Assembly: GCF_003324525.1 (NCBI RefSeq)
Contig: NZ_QGDC01000006.1
Location: forward strand, 124,001 to 188,000
Source of the DNA: Mucilaginibacter hurinus
GTDB taxonomy: Bacteria > Bacteroidota > Bacteroidia > Sphingobacteriales > Sphingobacteriaceae
Reading direction: 5' to 3'
Length of the DNA: 64,000 bases
Part shown: positions 24,582 to 33,076 of the stretch, in pieces
How positions within the stretch are numbered: the first letter of the stretch is position 1
How the letters are laid out: the number at the start of each line of letters is the position of its first letter
Made by a program: the position numbers and the translations under genes
The notes under the pieces: model-generated
The model's input: only the letters and a program-made list of their open reading frames with translations
What the model was told of the DNA's origin: nothing
The model's database searches: none

Positions 24582-26336
24582 ATGAAATTGCTGTTATCTT
24601 ATCTGTCTAAGCATAAATGGGTGGTAATACTCGCCCTTGTATTGGCTGCTTTTAATATCGGTTTTTCATTATTAGAGCCTTACGTTACCGGACGGATTGT
24701 TGACGAAGTAATAGAAAAACGAAAAGAACTTACGGAAAAGCAGTTCATCAATAATGTGCTGCTATTGGTAGGCTTGTCAGTAGGCGCGGCCATGGTATCG
24801 CGCATAGCAAAAAACTTCCAGGATTATTTTACCAGTATTATTGTACAAAAAACCGGTGCCGCGATGTATGCTGATGGTTTGAAACATTCCTTACAGCTAC
24901 CTTACCAGGTTTTTGAAGATCAGCGCAGCGGGGAAACGCTTGCTATACTGCAAAAGGTGCGTACCGACAGCGAAAAGTTTATAACCTCTTTTATCAGTAT
25001 CTTGTTTGTAAGCCTGATAGGGATGATATTTGTTATTATTTACTCAATAAGCGTTAGTTACAAAGTTACATTGGTATACTTTGGCGCCATACCCGTTATT
25101 GCATTTGTAAGCCTTGTCCTGAGCAAACGCATAAAAACCATACAAAGGAAGATCATTAGTGAAACTACTGCGCTTGCCGGGTCAACTACCGAATCGTTAC
25201 GGAATATCGAACTGGTTAAAAGTCTTGGCCTGGCTAACCAGGAAATACAGCGATTAAATAAAACCACTTATAAAATACTCGACCTTGAATTAAAGAAGGT
25301 GAAATTTGTGCGCAGCATGAGTTTTTTACAAGGCACTACTGTTAATCTTGTGCGTAGTATTATGGTGGTAATATTGCTGATGCTAATATTTGAAGAGACA
25401 ATATCACCGGGACAATACTTCAGCTTCCTTTTTTATTCCTTCTTTTTATTTAATCCGCTGCAGGAGCTTGGCAACGTTATTTTGTCGTGGCGGGAAGCAG
25501 AAGTTTCATTAAGCAATTTTAACGGCATATTAACTACACCGATTGATATTAAACCGGAGAAGCCGGTGCTGTTGGAAAAAGTGACCAACCTTACCTTTCA
25601 GGATGTAACCTTTAAGCATCTCACAGCCAACCGGAACGCACTGAATGATATTGATTTTGAGGTTAACACAGGTGAAACTATAGCGTTTGTAGGGCCGTCA
25701 GGGTCTGGTAAAACTACACTGGTTAAGTTACTTGTCGGTCTGTATCCGCCGCTTAAGGGAGATATATTGTACAATAAAACGTTGAGCAGGGACATTGACC
25801 TTGACCAACTGCGCGAAAAAATAGGTTTTGTAACGCAGGATGCCCAATTATTTTCGGGTACCATACGCGAAAATCTGCAATTTGTCCGTCCTGGCGCTAC
25901 TGATGCAGAGTGTATGGAAGTGTTGCAACGTGCAGCCTGCCAAAACCTGCTGGCACGCGCCGATAAGGGGCTGGATACGGTAATAGGTGAAGGCGGGGTG
26001 AAAGTTTCCGGCGGCGAAAAGCAACGATTATCCATAGCCCGCGCCTTGTTACGCAGGCCCGATATACTGGTGTTTGATGAGGCCACCTCGGCATTAGATT
26101 CACTCACCGAGGAAGAGATAACTGAAACAATACGTGATGTGTCTGTGCAAAAAGATCACATTACCATATTGATAGCACACCGGTTGAGCACAATTATGCA
26201 TGCAGACAGGATATATGTGCTTGAAAAAGGCAACATCATTGAATCGGGAAAACATCTCGACCTACTAACGCAGAAAGGCCTGTACTATGCCATGTGGCGG
26301 CAGCAAATAGGAGAGAAAGACATCGTGGAAGCATAG
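24582..26336 (+). CDS. ABC transporter, fused permease and ATPase (exporter type)
   Basis: A 584-residue half-transporter. Residues 1-300 hold six membrane helices; the nucleotide-binding domain follows with Walker A GPSGSGKTTLV near 370, signature VSGGEKQRLSIARALL near 470 and Walker B ILVFDEATSALD near 490, then the switch histidine in IAHRLSTI. It would work as a homodimer in the inner membrane; the substrate (lipid, drug or peptide) is unknown. I use the ATG at 24582 (MKLLLSYLSK) over a TTG at 24573 that lies within the promoter box. Confidence 0.94.
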   Translation: MKLLLSYLSKHKWVVILALVLAAFNIGFSLLEPYVTGRIVDEVIEKRKELTEKQFINNVLLLVGLSVGAAMVSRIAKNFQDYFTSIIVQKTGAAMYADGLKHSLQLPYQVFEDQRSGETLAILQKVRTDSEKFITSFISILFVSLIGMIFVIIYSISVSYKVTLVYFGAIPVIAFVSLVLSKRIKTIQRKIISETTALAGSTTESLRNIELVKSLGLANQEIQRLNKTTYKILDLELKKVKFVRSMSFLQGTTVNLVRSIMVVILLMLIFEETISPGQYFSFLFYSFFLFNPLQELGNVILSWREAEVSLSNFNGILTTPIDIKPEKPVLLEKVTNLTFQDVTFKHLTANRNALNDIDFEVNTGETIAFVGPSGSGKTTLVKLLVGLYPPLKGDILYNKTLSRDIDLDQLREKIGFVTQDAQLFSGTIRENLQFVRPGATDAECMEVLQRAACQNLLARADKGLDTVIGEGGVKVSGGEKQRLSIARALLRRPDILVFDEATSALDSLTEEEITETIRDVSVQKDHITILIAHRLSTIMHADRIYVLEKGNIIESGKHLDLLTQKGLYYAMWRQQIGEKDIVEA

Positions 26337-26456
26337 TTCTATTCGACATTATACGAAGGATGCCCTCTCTGTACTATATGTGTCATAACTCCTAACTTTT
26401 TATAGACTCCGTTGAGTCAAACTGTTGCGGCAATGAGCGTCGCGTTATGGCGATTA

Positions 26457-29400
26457 CTAATCCACATCGCTCTCGTCCGAAACATCCGTTACAGCGCCCA
26501 CCTGCCTGAAATTACTTTTAACAAAATGGCACCAATCGCACTCCTTCTTACCGCAGCCTGTATTAAACTCGTGGTTGAGTATCTTTCGGTAAACTAAAGC
26601 TATCTGTTCGGTAACTGTGGCTATATCAACCGGGGATATCACAAATTTTTCTTTGTAATACTCATCTTTAACCGGCTCAATAAATTCAAATATGGTTCCG
26701 GTTACTTCCCAATCGTTGGTGCGGTCGTTATCTACCAGTATCTTATAAAATACGGCTTGTCTCCAATAATCGCCCCCGTCAGGATTATCATTAGTGGGTG
26801 CCGACAATTTATCTTTGGCGTTTGATAGCTTACCGGTTTTGTAATCGGTAACTATAGCCTGTTTACCATTAAATTCTATCTTATCCAGGTTACCCTTTAT
26901 AGGCACGCCGGCAACTTCAATGTTCTTGATGGTTCGCTCTGTTACGGCTATCTTATTCCACACGGGTACATTCTGCTCGTAATAGGGCGGCAGTATTTTT
27001 TCGCCGTAATCAAGCCTGTTTTTAAAGTCAATTTTTGTAAACGAGTCGCGGTTGCGGAACATGTACCACTTAAATTCATTGATAAAATCGGCCGTGGGCA
27101 TAAACTCGTCGTTATTGTCCTTAAGCTTACGGAACGCTTTATTAAGCGCCCAATGTACTGCCTGCCCAAATGTGGCCGCAGGGCTTTTACCTGCCGGCAC
27201 CCGTATCAAACATTGAAAGTAAAATTTAAGCGGGCAAGCCAAAAAGTTATTAAGATGTGTTACCGACAGAGTATAGTTTTGCAGCAATTGATTGATGTAA
27301 TTTTTATCCAGCAGTTCAACCTGGGGCTTATCAGCCTCGTTAAATTGCGAAGCCAAAAATTCAACCATATCCTCAGTACTTACTTGTGGACGGATGACAT
27401 CAAGCTGCGATTGCGCCAGTATTTCGCCCACAAACTGGGATGATTCGATATCTTTTCCTTTCCTGTCTTTACGGGCATACGATATATTAAGGCATTGCTT
27501 AGCCCGCGTAATAGCTACGTAAAACAAACGGCGGGCCTCTTCCTTTTGGGCAATTTCGTCGTCGGGCGATCCGGTTAGGGTGTCCGGGTAGTTAAAGCCG
27601 TAGTTACGGCCTTTTTTATCCCAGGTGTTTTTGTCGCAGCCAATAAAAAATACATGTTCATATTCCAATCCTTTTGAACCATGTGCAGTTAAAAAGTTTA
27701 CGCCGTTTTCAGAAAATATGGATTGATTTATCTCCATACGTATGCTGTTCTTCTTCATCAGGTCTATAATGGCGACCAGTTCCGCAAGGTTTATCTCGGG
27801 GTTTTTGCGGCTTTCATCCTTTATAAAATCAAAAAAGCTGGTAAGCATTTGCATATATGCGCCCTTGTCTGGCTGTAACATCACAAAGCGTAGGATGCCA
27901 AGCTTTGTAACAACCTGCTGAAAGAGCTGTTGGAGCGTAACACTTGTCGCAGCTTTTAAAAGGTAGTCAATGTCGCTTGCTAAAAATTTTATTTCTAAAC
28001 GTTGATTGGTATCAAACAGTCCCGTTTGTGCAGGCGCCTGCATTTCGCTGATATATCTGCGCAGCGATGTTTTAGGTTCGTTATTATTTGCAGTACCGTA
28101 ATTTTCTTTTGCCACAGCAACAGTTGCCTTGGCTATTTCGATGGGCGGGATGCTGAAAAAATCATAGTGCATAATCTCAAACAGCAGTTCATCACCGCTA
28201 TACGGCGTATCCAGTTCCATGCTTAGGTACCGCAGTATGCTGATGATTTTTTCGCCGAAAGGCACAGTGAGCAAATCTATCTTTCGTTTAGTATTTACTG
28301 CTATTTTTTGCGTATCTAAATAATGTACCAGGTCCTCTGCCTGGCTGTGGTTACGGTAAATTACGGCTATCTCGTTAGCCGGCACACCTTCGTTAAGCAA
28401 TTTTTTTATGATTCGGGCCACGTCAACCAATTCCTGGTTCGGATTTTCATACTCACGCACGGTAGGCTCTACCGCGAGTTCATTAAAGCGGGGATGTGAT
28501 GCCCTGAGGTTTTTATCCAGCTTTAATTGTACCGTTAACCGCTGCTTATTGTTGTCAATAAGCGCCCGCGAGATATCAAGTATTTGTTGATTTGAACGGT
28601 AATTATGTTTAAGTACGATGGTGTGCAGCGTAGCTACATAATCGTTGGCAAAATCAAGGATATTACCCATGTTGGCACCCTGAAATTTATAAATAGACTG
28701 GTCGTCATCACCAACGACAAAGATGTTGGGTGTTTCCCAGTAGTTTAATAAAAACTTCAGTAATTCGTTTTGAGAGCCATTGGTATCCTGAAACTCATCC
28801 ACTAAAATATACTGGTAACGCTCCTGGTAGCGGCGCAAAATGTCCTCATTTTCCCGAAAAGATTTGAGCACCCATATAATCATGTCATCATAATCATACC
28901 AGTTGCGGGCTTTCATTTTTGCTTCGTAGTTTTTATACTCCCCTGCAGCGGCCAGCAATTTGTTCATCTGGTCAACCACCTTATCAATATCAGCCTGCTT
29001 TGGGTCGCCAATGCTAATACCCTTTGCAGGGTTGGCCCTTTTGTAAATGTACTCTTCGCGGTTAGGCAAATCCTCAACAAACTTTTTTACAGCCAGCATA
29101 ATAGCATCTTCACTCCAGTTTTCGCGCTTCATTGTCGAAAACAACGACTTAAGCCTTGGCGCGTCATAGTACCGGTCGCCGGTAAAGCGCTTAAGCGGAT
29201 GATCGTTTGCAAAATCGTCTATCAATTCCTGAAACAGCATTGCTGAGTCGAGATCTGATATGGCATCAAGATTTATTTTGCCGAAATACTCCAGGTTTTC
29301 CTGTATCACTTCATTACAAAAAGCATGGAAAGTATATATGTTTATACGGTAAGCGTCGGGGCCTATAAAGTCAAATAATCGCTTGCGCATGGCCACCGCG

Positions 29401-29627
29401 CCTGCATCGGTATAGGTAAGGCAAAGTATTTCGTTAGGTAAGGCATCTGTGTCAGTAAGTATTTTACCAATACGTGCAGCAAGGATTTGAGTTTTACCTG
29501 TGCCCGGCCCGGCAACCACCAGCACAGGGCCATCCATTTTATTAACTGCGGCAAGTTGTTCGTCATTTAGCGTTGCCAGGGCTTCCTTAAATTTGGTATT
29601 GTACTTATTGAATGATGGGTTTTGCAT
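26457..29627 (-). CDS. UvrD/Rep-type DNA helicase with C-terminal PD-(D/E)XK nuclease
   Basis: A 1056-residue helicase-nuclease in one chain. Helicase motifs: Walker A GPGTGKTQ at 40-47, DEFQDTNGS near 280, GDDDQSIYKFQGA (motif III), TAHGSKGLEYEHVFF (motif V) and RRLFYVAITRAKQ (motif VI). The C-terminal nuclease shows Asp915 in GNLDKIEF and Asp928/Lys930 in TDYKTGK. Cys798, Cys1025, Cys1030 and Cys1033 are placed as in the AddB-type iron-sulphur fold. Role inferred: processing of broken DNA ends. It is monocistronic. It might be a standalone repair nuclease rather than a part of AddAB. Confidence 0.92.
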   Translation of the reverse strand: MQNPSFNKYNTKFKEALATLNDEQLAAVNKMDGPVLVVAGPGTGKTQILAARIGKILTDTDALPNEILCLTYTDAGAVAMRKRLFDFIGPDAYRINIYTFHAFCNEVIQENLEYFGKINLDAISDLDSAMLFQELIDDFANDHPLKRFTGDRYYDAPRLKSLFSTMKRENWSEDAIMLAVKKFVEDLPNREEYIYKRANPAKGISIGDPKQADIDKVVDQMNKLLAAAGEYKNYEAKMKARNWYDYDDMIIWVLKSFRENEDILRRYQERYQYILVDEFQDTNGSQNELLKFLLNYWETPNIFVVGDDDQSIYKFQGANMGNILDFANDYVATLHTIVLKHNYRSNQQILDISRALIDNNKQRLTVQLKLDKNLRASHPRFNELAVEPTVREYENPNQELVDVARIIKKLLNEGVPANEIAVIYRNHSQAEDLVHYLDTQKIAVNTKRKIDLLTVPFGEKIISILRYLSMELDTPYSGDELLFEIMHYDFFSIPPIEIAKATVAVAKENYGTANNNEPKTSLRRYISEMQAPAQTGLFDTNQRLEIKFLASDIDYLLKAATSVTLQQLFQQVVTKLGILRFVMLQPDKGAYMQMLTSFFDFIKDESRKNPEINLAELVAIIDLMKKNSIRMEINQSIFSENGVNFLTAHGSKGLEYEHVFFIGCDKNTWDKKGRNYGFNYPDTLTGSPDDEIAQKEEARRLFYVAITRAKQCLNISYARKDRKGKDIESSQFVGEILAQSQLDVIRPQVSTEDMVEFLASQFNEADKPQVELLDKNYINQLLQNYTLSVTHLNNFLACPLKFYFQCLIRVPAGKSPAATFGQAVHWALNKAFRKLKDNNDEFMPTADFINEFKWYMFRNRDSFTKIDFKNRLDYGEKILPPYYEQNVPVWNKIAVTERTIKNIEVAGVPIKGNLDKIEFNGKQAIVTDYKTGKLSNAKDKLSAPTNDNPDGGDYWRQAVFYKILVDNDRTNDWEVTGTIFEFIEPVKDEYYKEKFVISPVDIATVTEQIALVYRKILNHEFNTGCGKKECDWCHFVKSNFRQVGAVTDVSDESDVD

Positions 29628-29688
29628 GGTAAGGTAAAGCTACAAAACCATTTACACCATTGCTAAAAATATTTGCATTTAACTGTGC

Positions 29689-31416
29689 TTATGGCAGCAT
29701 CACCCCCGTTCCGGTAGGGAAGAACATATTTACGCTTACGGGAAGCTTGCCCATGGGTTTCATTTGCCCCGTGATAATTTTTACAGCCGATCGTTGCAGC
29801 TCGTCGTTATTTTGATAACAAACCATTAACGCACCACTTTTTTCAATACCCGGTAAGCCTGCTATAGTGTATGCGTTGGCAAACACGCTCATCACAGTGT
29901 TGGGCTGGGCAGCAAGCTGAGCAATTAAAAATTTAATATCCAGGTTGTAATCAAGTTTGCTTTGCGGGCGTTTGCGGGTATCATAAATACCCACATAAAC
30001 CTGGTCGTATTTTTTAAGTGAGGCAAGCATGGCGTTAAGTTCCCGTACAGGTGTAGCCTTACCAACCACAAATAGCATACTGTTAGGATACCACCGGGCA
30101 AGCTCCTGCTGAAAAACGGTAATCTGATCGGTGCCGACACTTACTATGGCCGTACGATGTGTTTGGTTTAATCTTAAGGAGGCTGTATTGCCTTTTAATA
30201 AGGTTACGGCCGCATCGCTTAGCTGTTGTAAAAGCTGACGAGCCTCGGGACGGTTTAGTGATGCTGCCACTCCAGCAGGTGATACATCCTTGTAATCGTT
30301 CAAACCCGCCCAATATTTTGCAGCAAGCACCTTTTTAACACGCGCTTCAAACTCTTCTTTTGATACTTTATGTTTACGAATGGCTTTTCTGACCAACTTA
30401 ATAGCTCTTTCCGTATTTTCAGATAGCTCAATAATATCATTACCTGCTATAAATGCCTGCACATCAGCTTCCCCCTCGGGGAAAAACTTTGTAACACCTT
30501 TCATTTCCATCGCATCGGATACAACTAATCCCTTAAATTTCAGCGAGTCTTTAAGCAATCCGGTGATAACAGGACGTGACAGCGTCGACGGTCTGTTTTT
30601 TGAATTGTCAAGCGCGGGAATATTCATATGCGCTATCATCATGCCGCTTAAGCCTGCCGTTATTGCTTCGCGAAAAGGATATAACTCCAACGAATCAAGC
30701 CTTTCACGGGTAAATGGGAGTAGCGGCAAATCGTAATGTGAATCGACATTAGTATCGCCATGGCCGGGGAAATGTTTAGCTGTGGTTAAAATACCACCGT
30801 CCTGCATGCCCTTAAAATAAGCTATGCCTTTTTTTGCTACGTTATATTTGTTATCGCCAAATGAGCGATAGTTGATAACCGGATTGTTAGGGTTATTATT
30901 AACATCCATTACAGGCGCAAAATTCATGTGCATGCCCAACCGCTTAAAATCGGCCGCTATAAACTGCCCCATTTTGTATATAAGGTTATTGTCCTGTATA
31001 GCGCCAAGCGTCATTTGATAAGGATATTGCAAGCTGGAATCAAGCCGCATACCCACGCCCCACTCACCATCAAGCGTTACCAGTAAAGGCACTTTAGATA
31101 CTTTTTGATAACGATTAGTTAACGCTGCCTGCCTGCCCGGTCCGCCCTGGAAAAATACTACCCCACCTACATGCAGTTTCTTTATCATGCTTTCAACGGT
31201 ATCTTCATAGGCTTTGCCTTTGTTGGTGTGTGCACGTATAAAAAATAATTGGGCTATCTTCTCTTTCTTGCTGAGTTTATCAAATACTGAATCAACCCAT
31301 TGGTTCTGTTTTGAAAGAGATTGGATGAAGTCGGTTTTTTGGGCAAAGGCGCCGTTGGTTAACAGTATTGAAGTAAATAGTACGATGTATTTAAAGGGGG
31401 TAATATATCCTCTCAT
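29689..31416 (-). CDS. Glycoside hydrolase family 3, probable beta-N-acetylhexosaminidase
   Basis: A 575-residue exported enzyme with a signal peptide ending AFAQ. The GH3 catalytic domain has KHFPGHGDT at 214-222 with DSH at 225-227 (the Asp/His pair of the NagZ group) and the nucleophile Asp301 in VSDAMEM. The second GH3 domain runs from about 390 to the end. Likely role: release of N-acetylglucosamine from muropeptides or glycans, which would fit nagA. Many Bacteroidota relatives carry an extra C-terminal beta-lactamase-like domain; this one stops before it. Confidence 0.9.
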   Translation of the reverse strand: MRGYITPFKYIVLFTSILLTNGAFAQKTDFIQSLSKQNQWVDSVFDKLSKKEKIAQLFFIRAHTNKGKAYEDTVESMIKKLHVGGVVFFQGGPGRQAALTNRYQKVSKVPLLVTLDGEWGVGMRLDSSLQYPYQMTLGAIQDNNLIYKMGQFIAADFKRLGMHMNFAPVMDVNNNPNNPVINYRSFGDNKYNVAKKGIAYFKGMQDGGILTTAKHFPGHGDTNVDSHYDLPLLPFTRERLDSLELYPFREAITAGLSGMMIAHMNIPALDNSKNRPSTLSRPVITGLLKDSLKFKGLVVSDAMEMKGVTKFFPEGEADVQAFIAGNDIIELSENTERAIKLVRKAIRKHKVSKEEFEARVKKVLAAKYWAGLNDYKDVSPAGVAASLNRPEARQLLQQLSDAAVTLLKGNTASLRLNQTHRTAIVSVGTDQITVFQQELARWYPNSMLFVVGKATPVRELNAMLASLKKYDQVYVGIYDTRKRPQSKLDYNLDIKFLIAQLAAQPNTVMSVFANAYTIAGLPGIEKSGALMVCYQNNDELQRSAVKIITGQMKPMGKLPVSVNMFFPTGTGVMLP

Positions 31417-31420
31417 GTCT

Positions 31421-31452
31421 CAAATGTAGCTTAAATCTAAATTTCGCAGCAA
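31421..31452 (-). promoter_or_regulatory. Promoter directly in front of the GH3 gene
   Basis: On the minus strand TTG (31450-31452), 21 bases, TACATTTG (31421-31428), which ends four bases before the ATG at 31416. Both boxes fit the consensus, so a leaderless mRNA is likely. Confidence 0.7.
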
Positions 31453-31537
31453 TTGTTTTTGTTATTATAAAAAATTAGTTACGAATAAACCTTTGCCGCC
31501 AGTTTTATTCTATGAGTTTATATTAAATATCAAACTC

Positions 31538-32218
31538 ATGAAAAAACTTACATTTTTTGCTATATGCTTATTGATGGCTGGCGACGTTAGCGCACAGCGT
31601 TACAGGACCCGCCGGGTGATTGTAAAGCGGCCGCCGCCGGCTAACGTTAGCATGAATCGCGGTTACAATGATTTTTACCGGGTGAAGACAGGTTTTAAAG
31701 CCGGTATTAACATAGCCAATACTATTGATGCTTATGAACCCGATTTTAGCACCAATACACTCGCCGGATTAAATGCTGGCTTTACACTTGAGGTGCCAAT
31801 TACTTATCCACTATCTTTTGCGCCCGAAATATTGTATTCGCAAAAAGGTTACAGCGCATCCACTATCGACGGTGATTTCAGGCAGCGAAATAATTTTATT
31901 GATGTGCCTTTGTTGGCTAAATTAAAACTCGGTCCTTCATTTAATTTAGTAGCAGGTCCACAGATATCGTTTTTGGTGTCTTCAAAAAACAGCTACCGCA
32001 ACGGGTTTGTCACCGTAATTGATGATAGGTATGATTATGCCGGTAATAAAACTTTACTTGGTGGTGTGATAGGGTTAAGTGTGGATTTAAGCCGCACTGT
32101 AGATCTGCACGCACGATATACTATCGATATTCAGGACAGCAATAGTGATGCTTATTCAATGATACCTGATTACCGCAACCAGGTATGGCAAATAGGTTTA
32201 GGCTTCAGATTTAAATAA
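31538..32218 (+). CDS. PorT-like outer membrane beta-barrel protein
   Basis: A 226-residue outer membrane protein. The ATG at 31538 gives a good signal peptide (MKKLTFFAICLLMAG, cleavage near SAQ); the longer frame does not. After a basic linker with RTRRVIVKRPPP it shows alternating beta strands: FKAGINIANTI, GLNAGFTLEVPI, VPLLAKLKLGPSF, AGPQISFLVSS and the terminal QIGLGFRFK ending in Phe-Arg-Phe-Lys. This is the eight-strand 'outer membrane beta-barrel' family common in this phylum. Function unknown. Confidence 0.82.
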   Translation: MKKLTFFAICLLMAGDVSAQRYRTRRVIVKRPPPANVSMNRGYNDFYRVKTGFKAGINIANTIDAYEPDFSTNTLAGLNAGFTLEVPITYPLSFAPEILYSQKGYSASTIDGDFRQRNNFIDVPLLAKLKLGPSFNLVAGPQISFLVSSKNSYRNGFVTVIDDRYDYAGNKTLLGGVIGLSVDLSRTVDLHARYTIDIQDSNSDAYSMIPDYRNQVWQIGLGFRFK

Positions 32219-32229
32219 GTTTAAATAGT

Positions 32230-32265
32230 GGCGCCGAGGTGCATGATAGTTTAACACCTCGCGCC
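32230..32265. repeat. Inverted repeat between convergent genes
   Basis: GGCGC and GAGGTG on the left pair with CACCTC and GCGCC on the right with one bulged base and a 13-base loop. It lies between the stops of the barrel gene and the DUF5672 gene. No T run follows on either strand, so whether it ends transcription is uncertain. Confidence 0.5.
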
Positions 32266-32266
32266 C

Positions 32267-33076
32267 TTAAGTAACCTCGTACCCGTATTCTTTAAATATA
32301 GGTCGCCAGTATTCAATATTTATATCCCAGGCGTGGCACCCAAAGGGGAGGGCACCGTTATTGAGAATACGGGCGCGCTCAGGTGCAATTTCAAAACCAA
32401 ATTTAATTGCTTGCTTGTAATGTGGAATGTTAAAACGGTAACCCTGACGCTTAACTTCCACACTCCAAAAAATATCTTCATTGAACAGCGGGTGATTATT
32501 GGCGGTATAAGTATCTATAACGGGTTTAAGTATACTGCATAATTCATAAAACCGTTGTACCCGCCGTAAAGAAAAGCCACCATTACCCACTTGGTACTCT
32601 AGGTCGGCAAAATTGCTGAGGCCGGTTTTTCCCCGGTTAACATATCGGTAAACAAAAAACCGAAATCTGGACGCAAGCCAGTTTAGCCTGTTTGTTTTAT
32701 GTGTGGTACGTATCCAGGGCGACCCTACGTAGTCGAAATTTTTATTACACCAATGCTGCAGTTCATCTTTAAAAACAAAGGCGTCGGGTTGGTGAATTAA
32801 AATGTAATCGTAATTTAAAAAGGCTCCGTAAAACTCTGGCGAAAGCATTAACCTGTTGTACCCTGCTATGTTTTTAAAATAGGCATCATCAAAATTGACG
32901 GTATCAGTAAACGGGAAGCTGGTAACTGCTTCTGACAGTGACAGGCTATTGGGTTTTACCGTTATTATTGGGTAGCCGCCCAATATTTTAAAACATTGCT
33001 GTACAGATACCAATTCGTTATGCGAAAGGTTTTCTTTATAAAAAGGAATTACAACGGCAACCTTTACCTGCTCCAT
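32267..33076 (-). CDS. DUF5672 family glycosyltransferase-like protein
   Basis: A 269-residue cytoplasmic protein starting MEQVKVAVVIPFYKE. It matches DUF5672, a family found in polysaccharide loci: AGYNRLMLSPEFYGAFL near 68, YILIHQPDAFVF near 90 (with a DxD-like place), DYVGSPWIR near 113 and VGNGGFSLRR near 162. It overlaps by one base with the msbA-like gene upstream, so it is part of that operon. Presumed sugar transferase; donor and acceptor unknown. Confidence 0.85.
   Translation of the reverse strand: MEQVKVAVVIPFYKENLSHNELVSVQQCFKILGGYPIITVKPNSLSLSEAVTSFPFTDTVNFDDAYFKNIAGYNRLMLSPEFYGAFLNYDYILIHQPDAFVFKDELQHWCNKNFDYVGSPWIRTTHKTNRLNWLASRFRFFVYRYVNRGKTGLSNFADLEYQVGNGGFSLRRVQRFYELCSILKPVIDTYTANNHPLFNEDIFWSVEVKRQGYRFNIPHYKQAIKFGFEIAPERARILNNGALPFGCHAWDINIEYWRPIFKEYGYEVT

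Noticed and set aside
26412-26597. 61-residue frame before the helicase gene end
   Set aside because: It overlaps the helicase C-terminus in antisense, including the cysteine codons that are clearly coding on the other strand.
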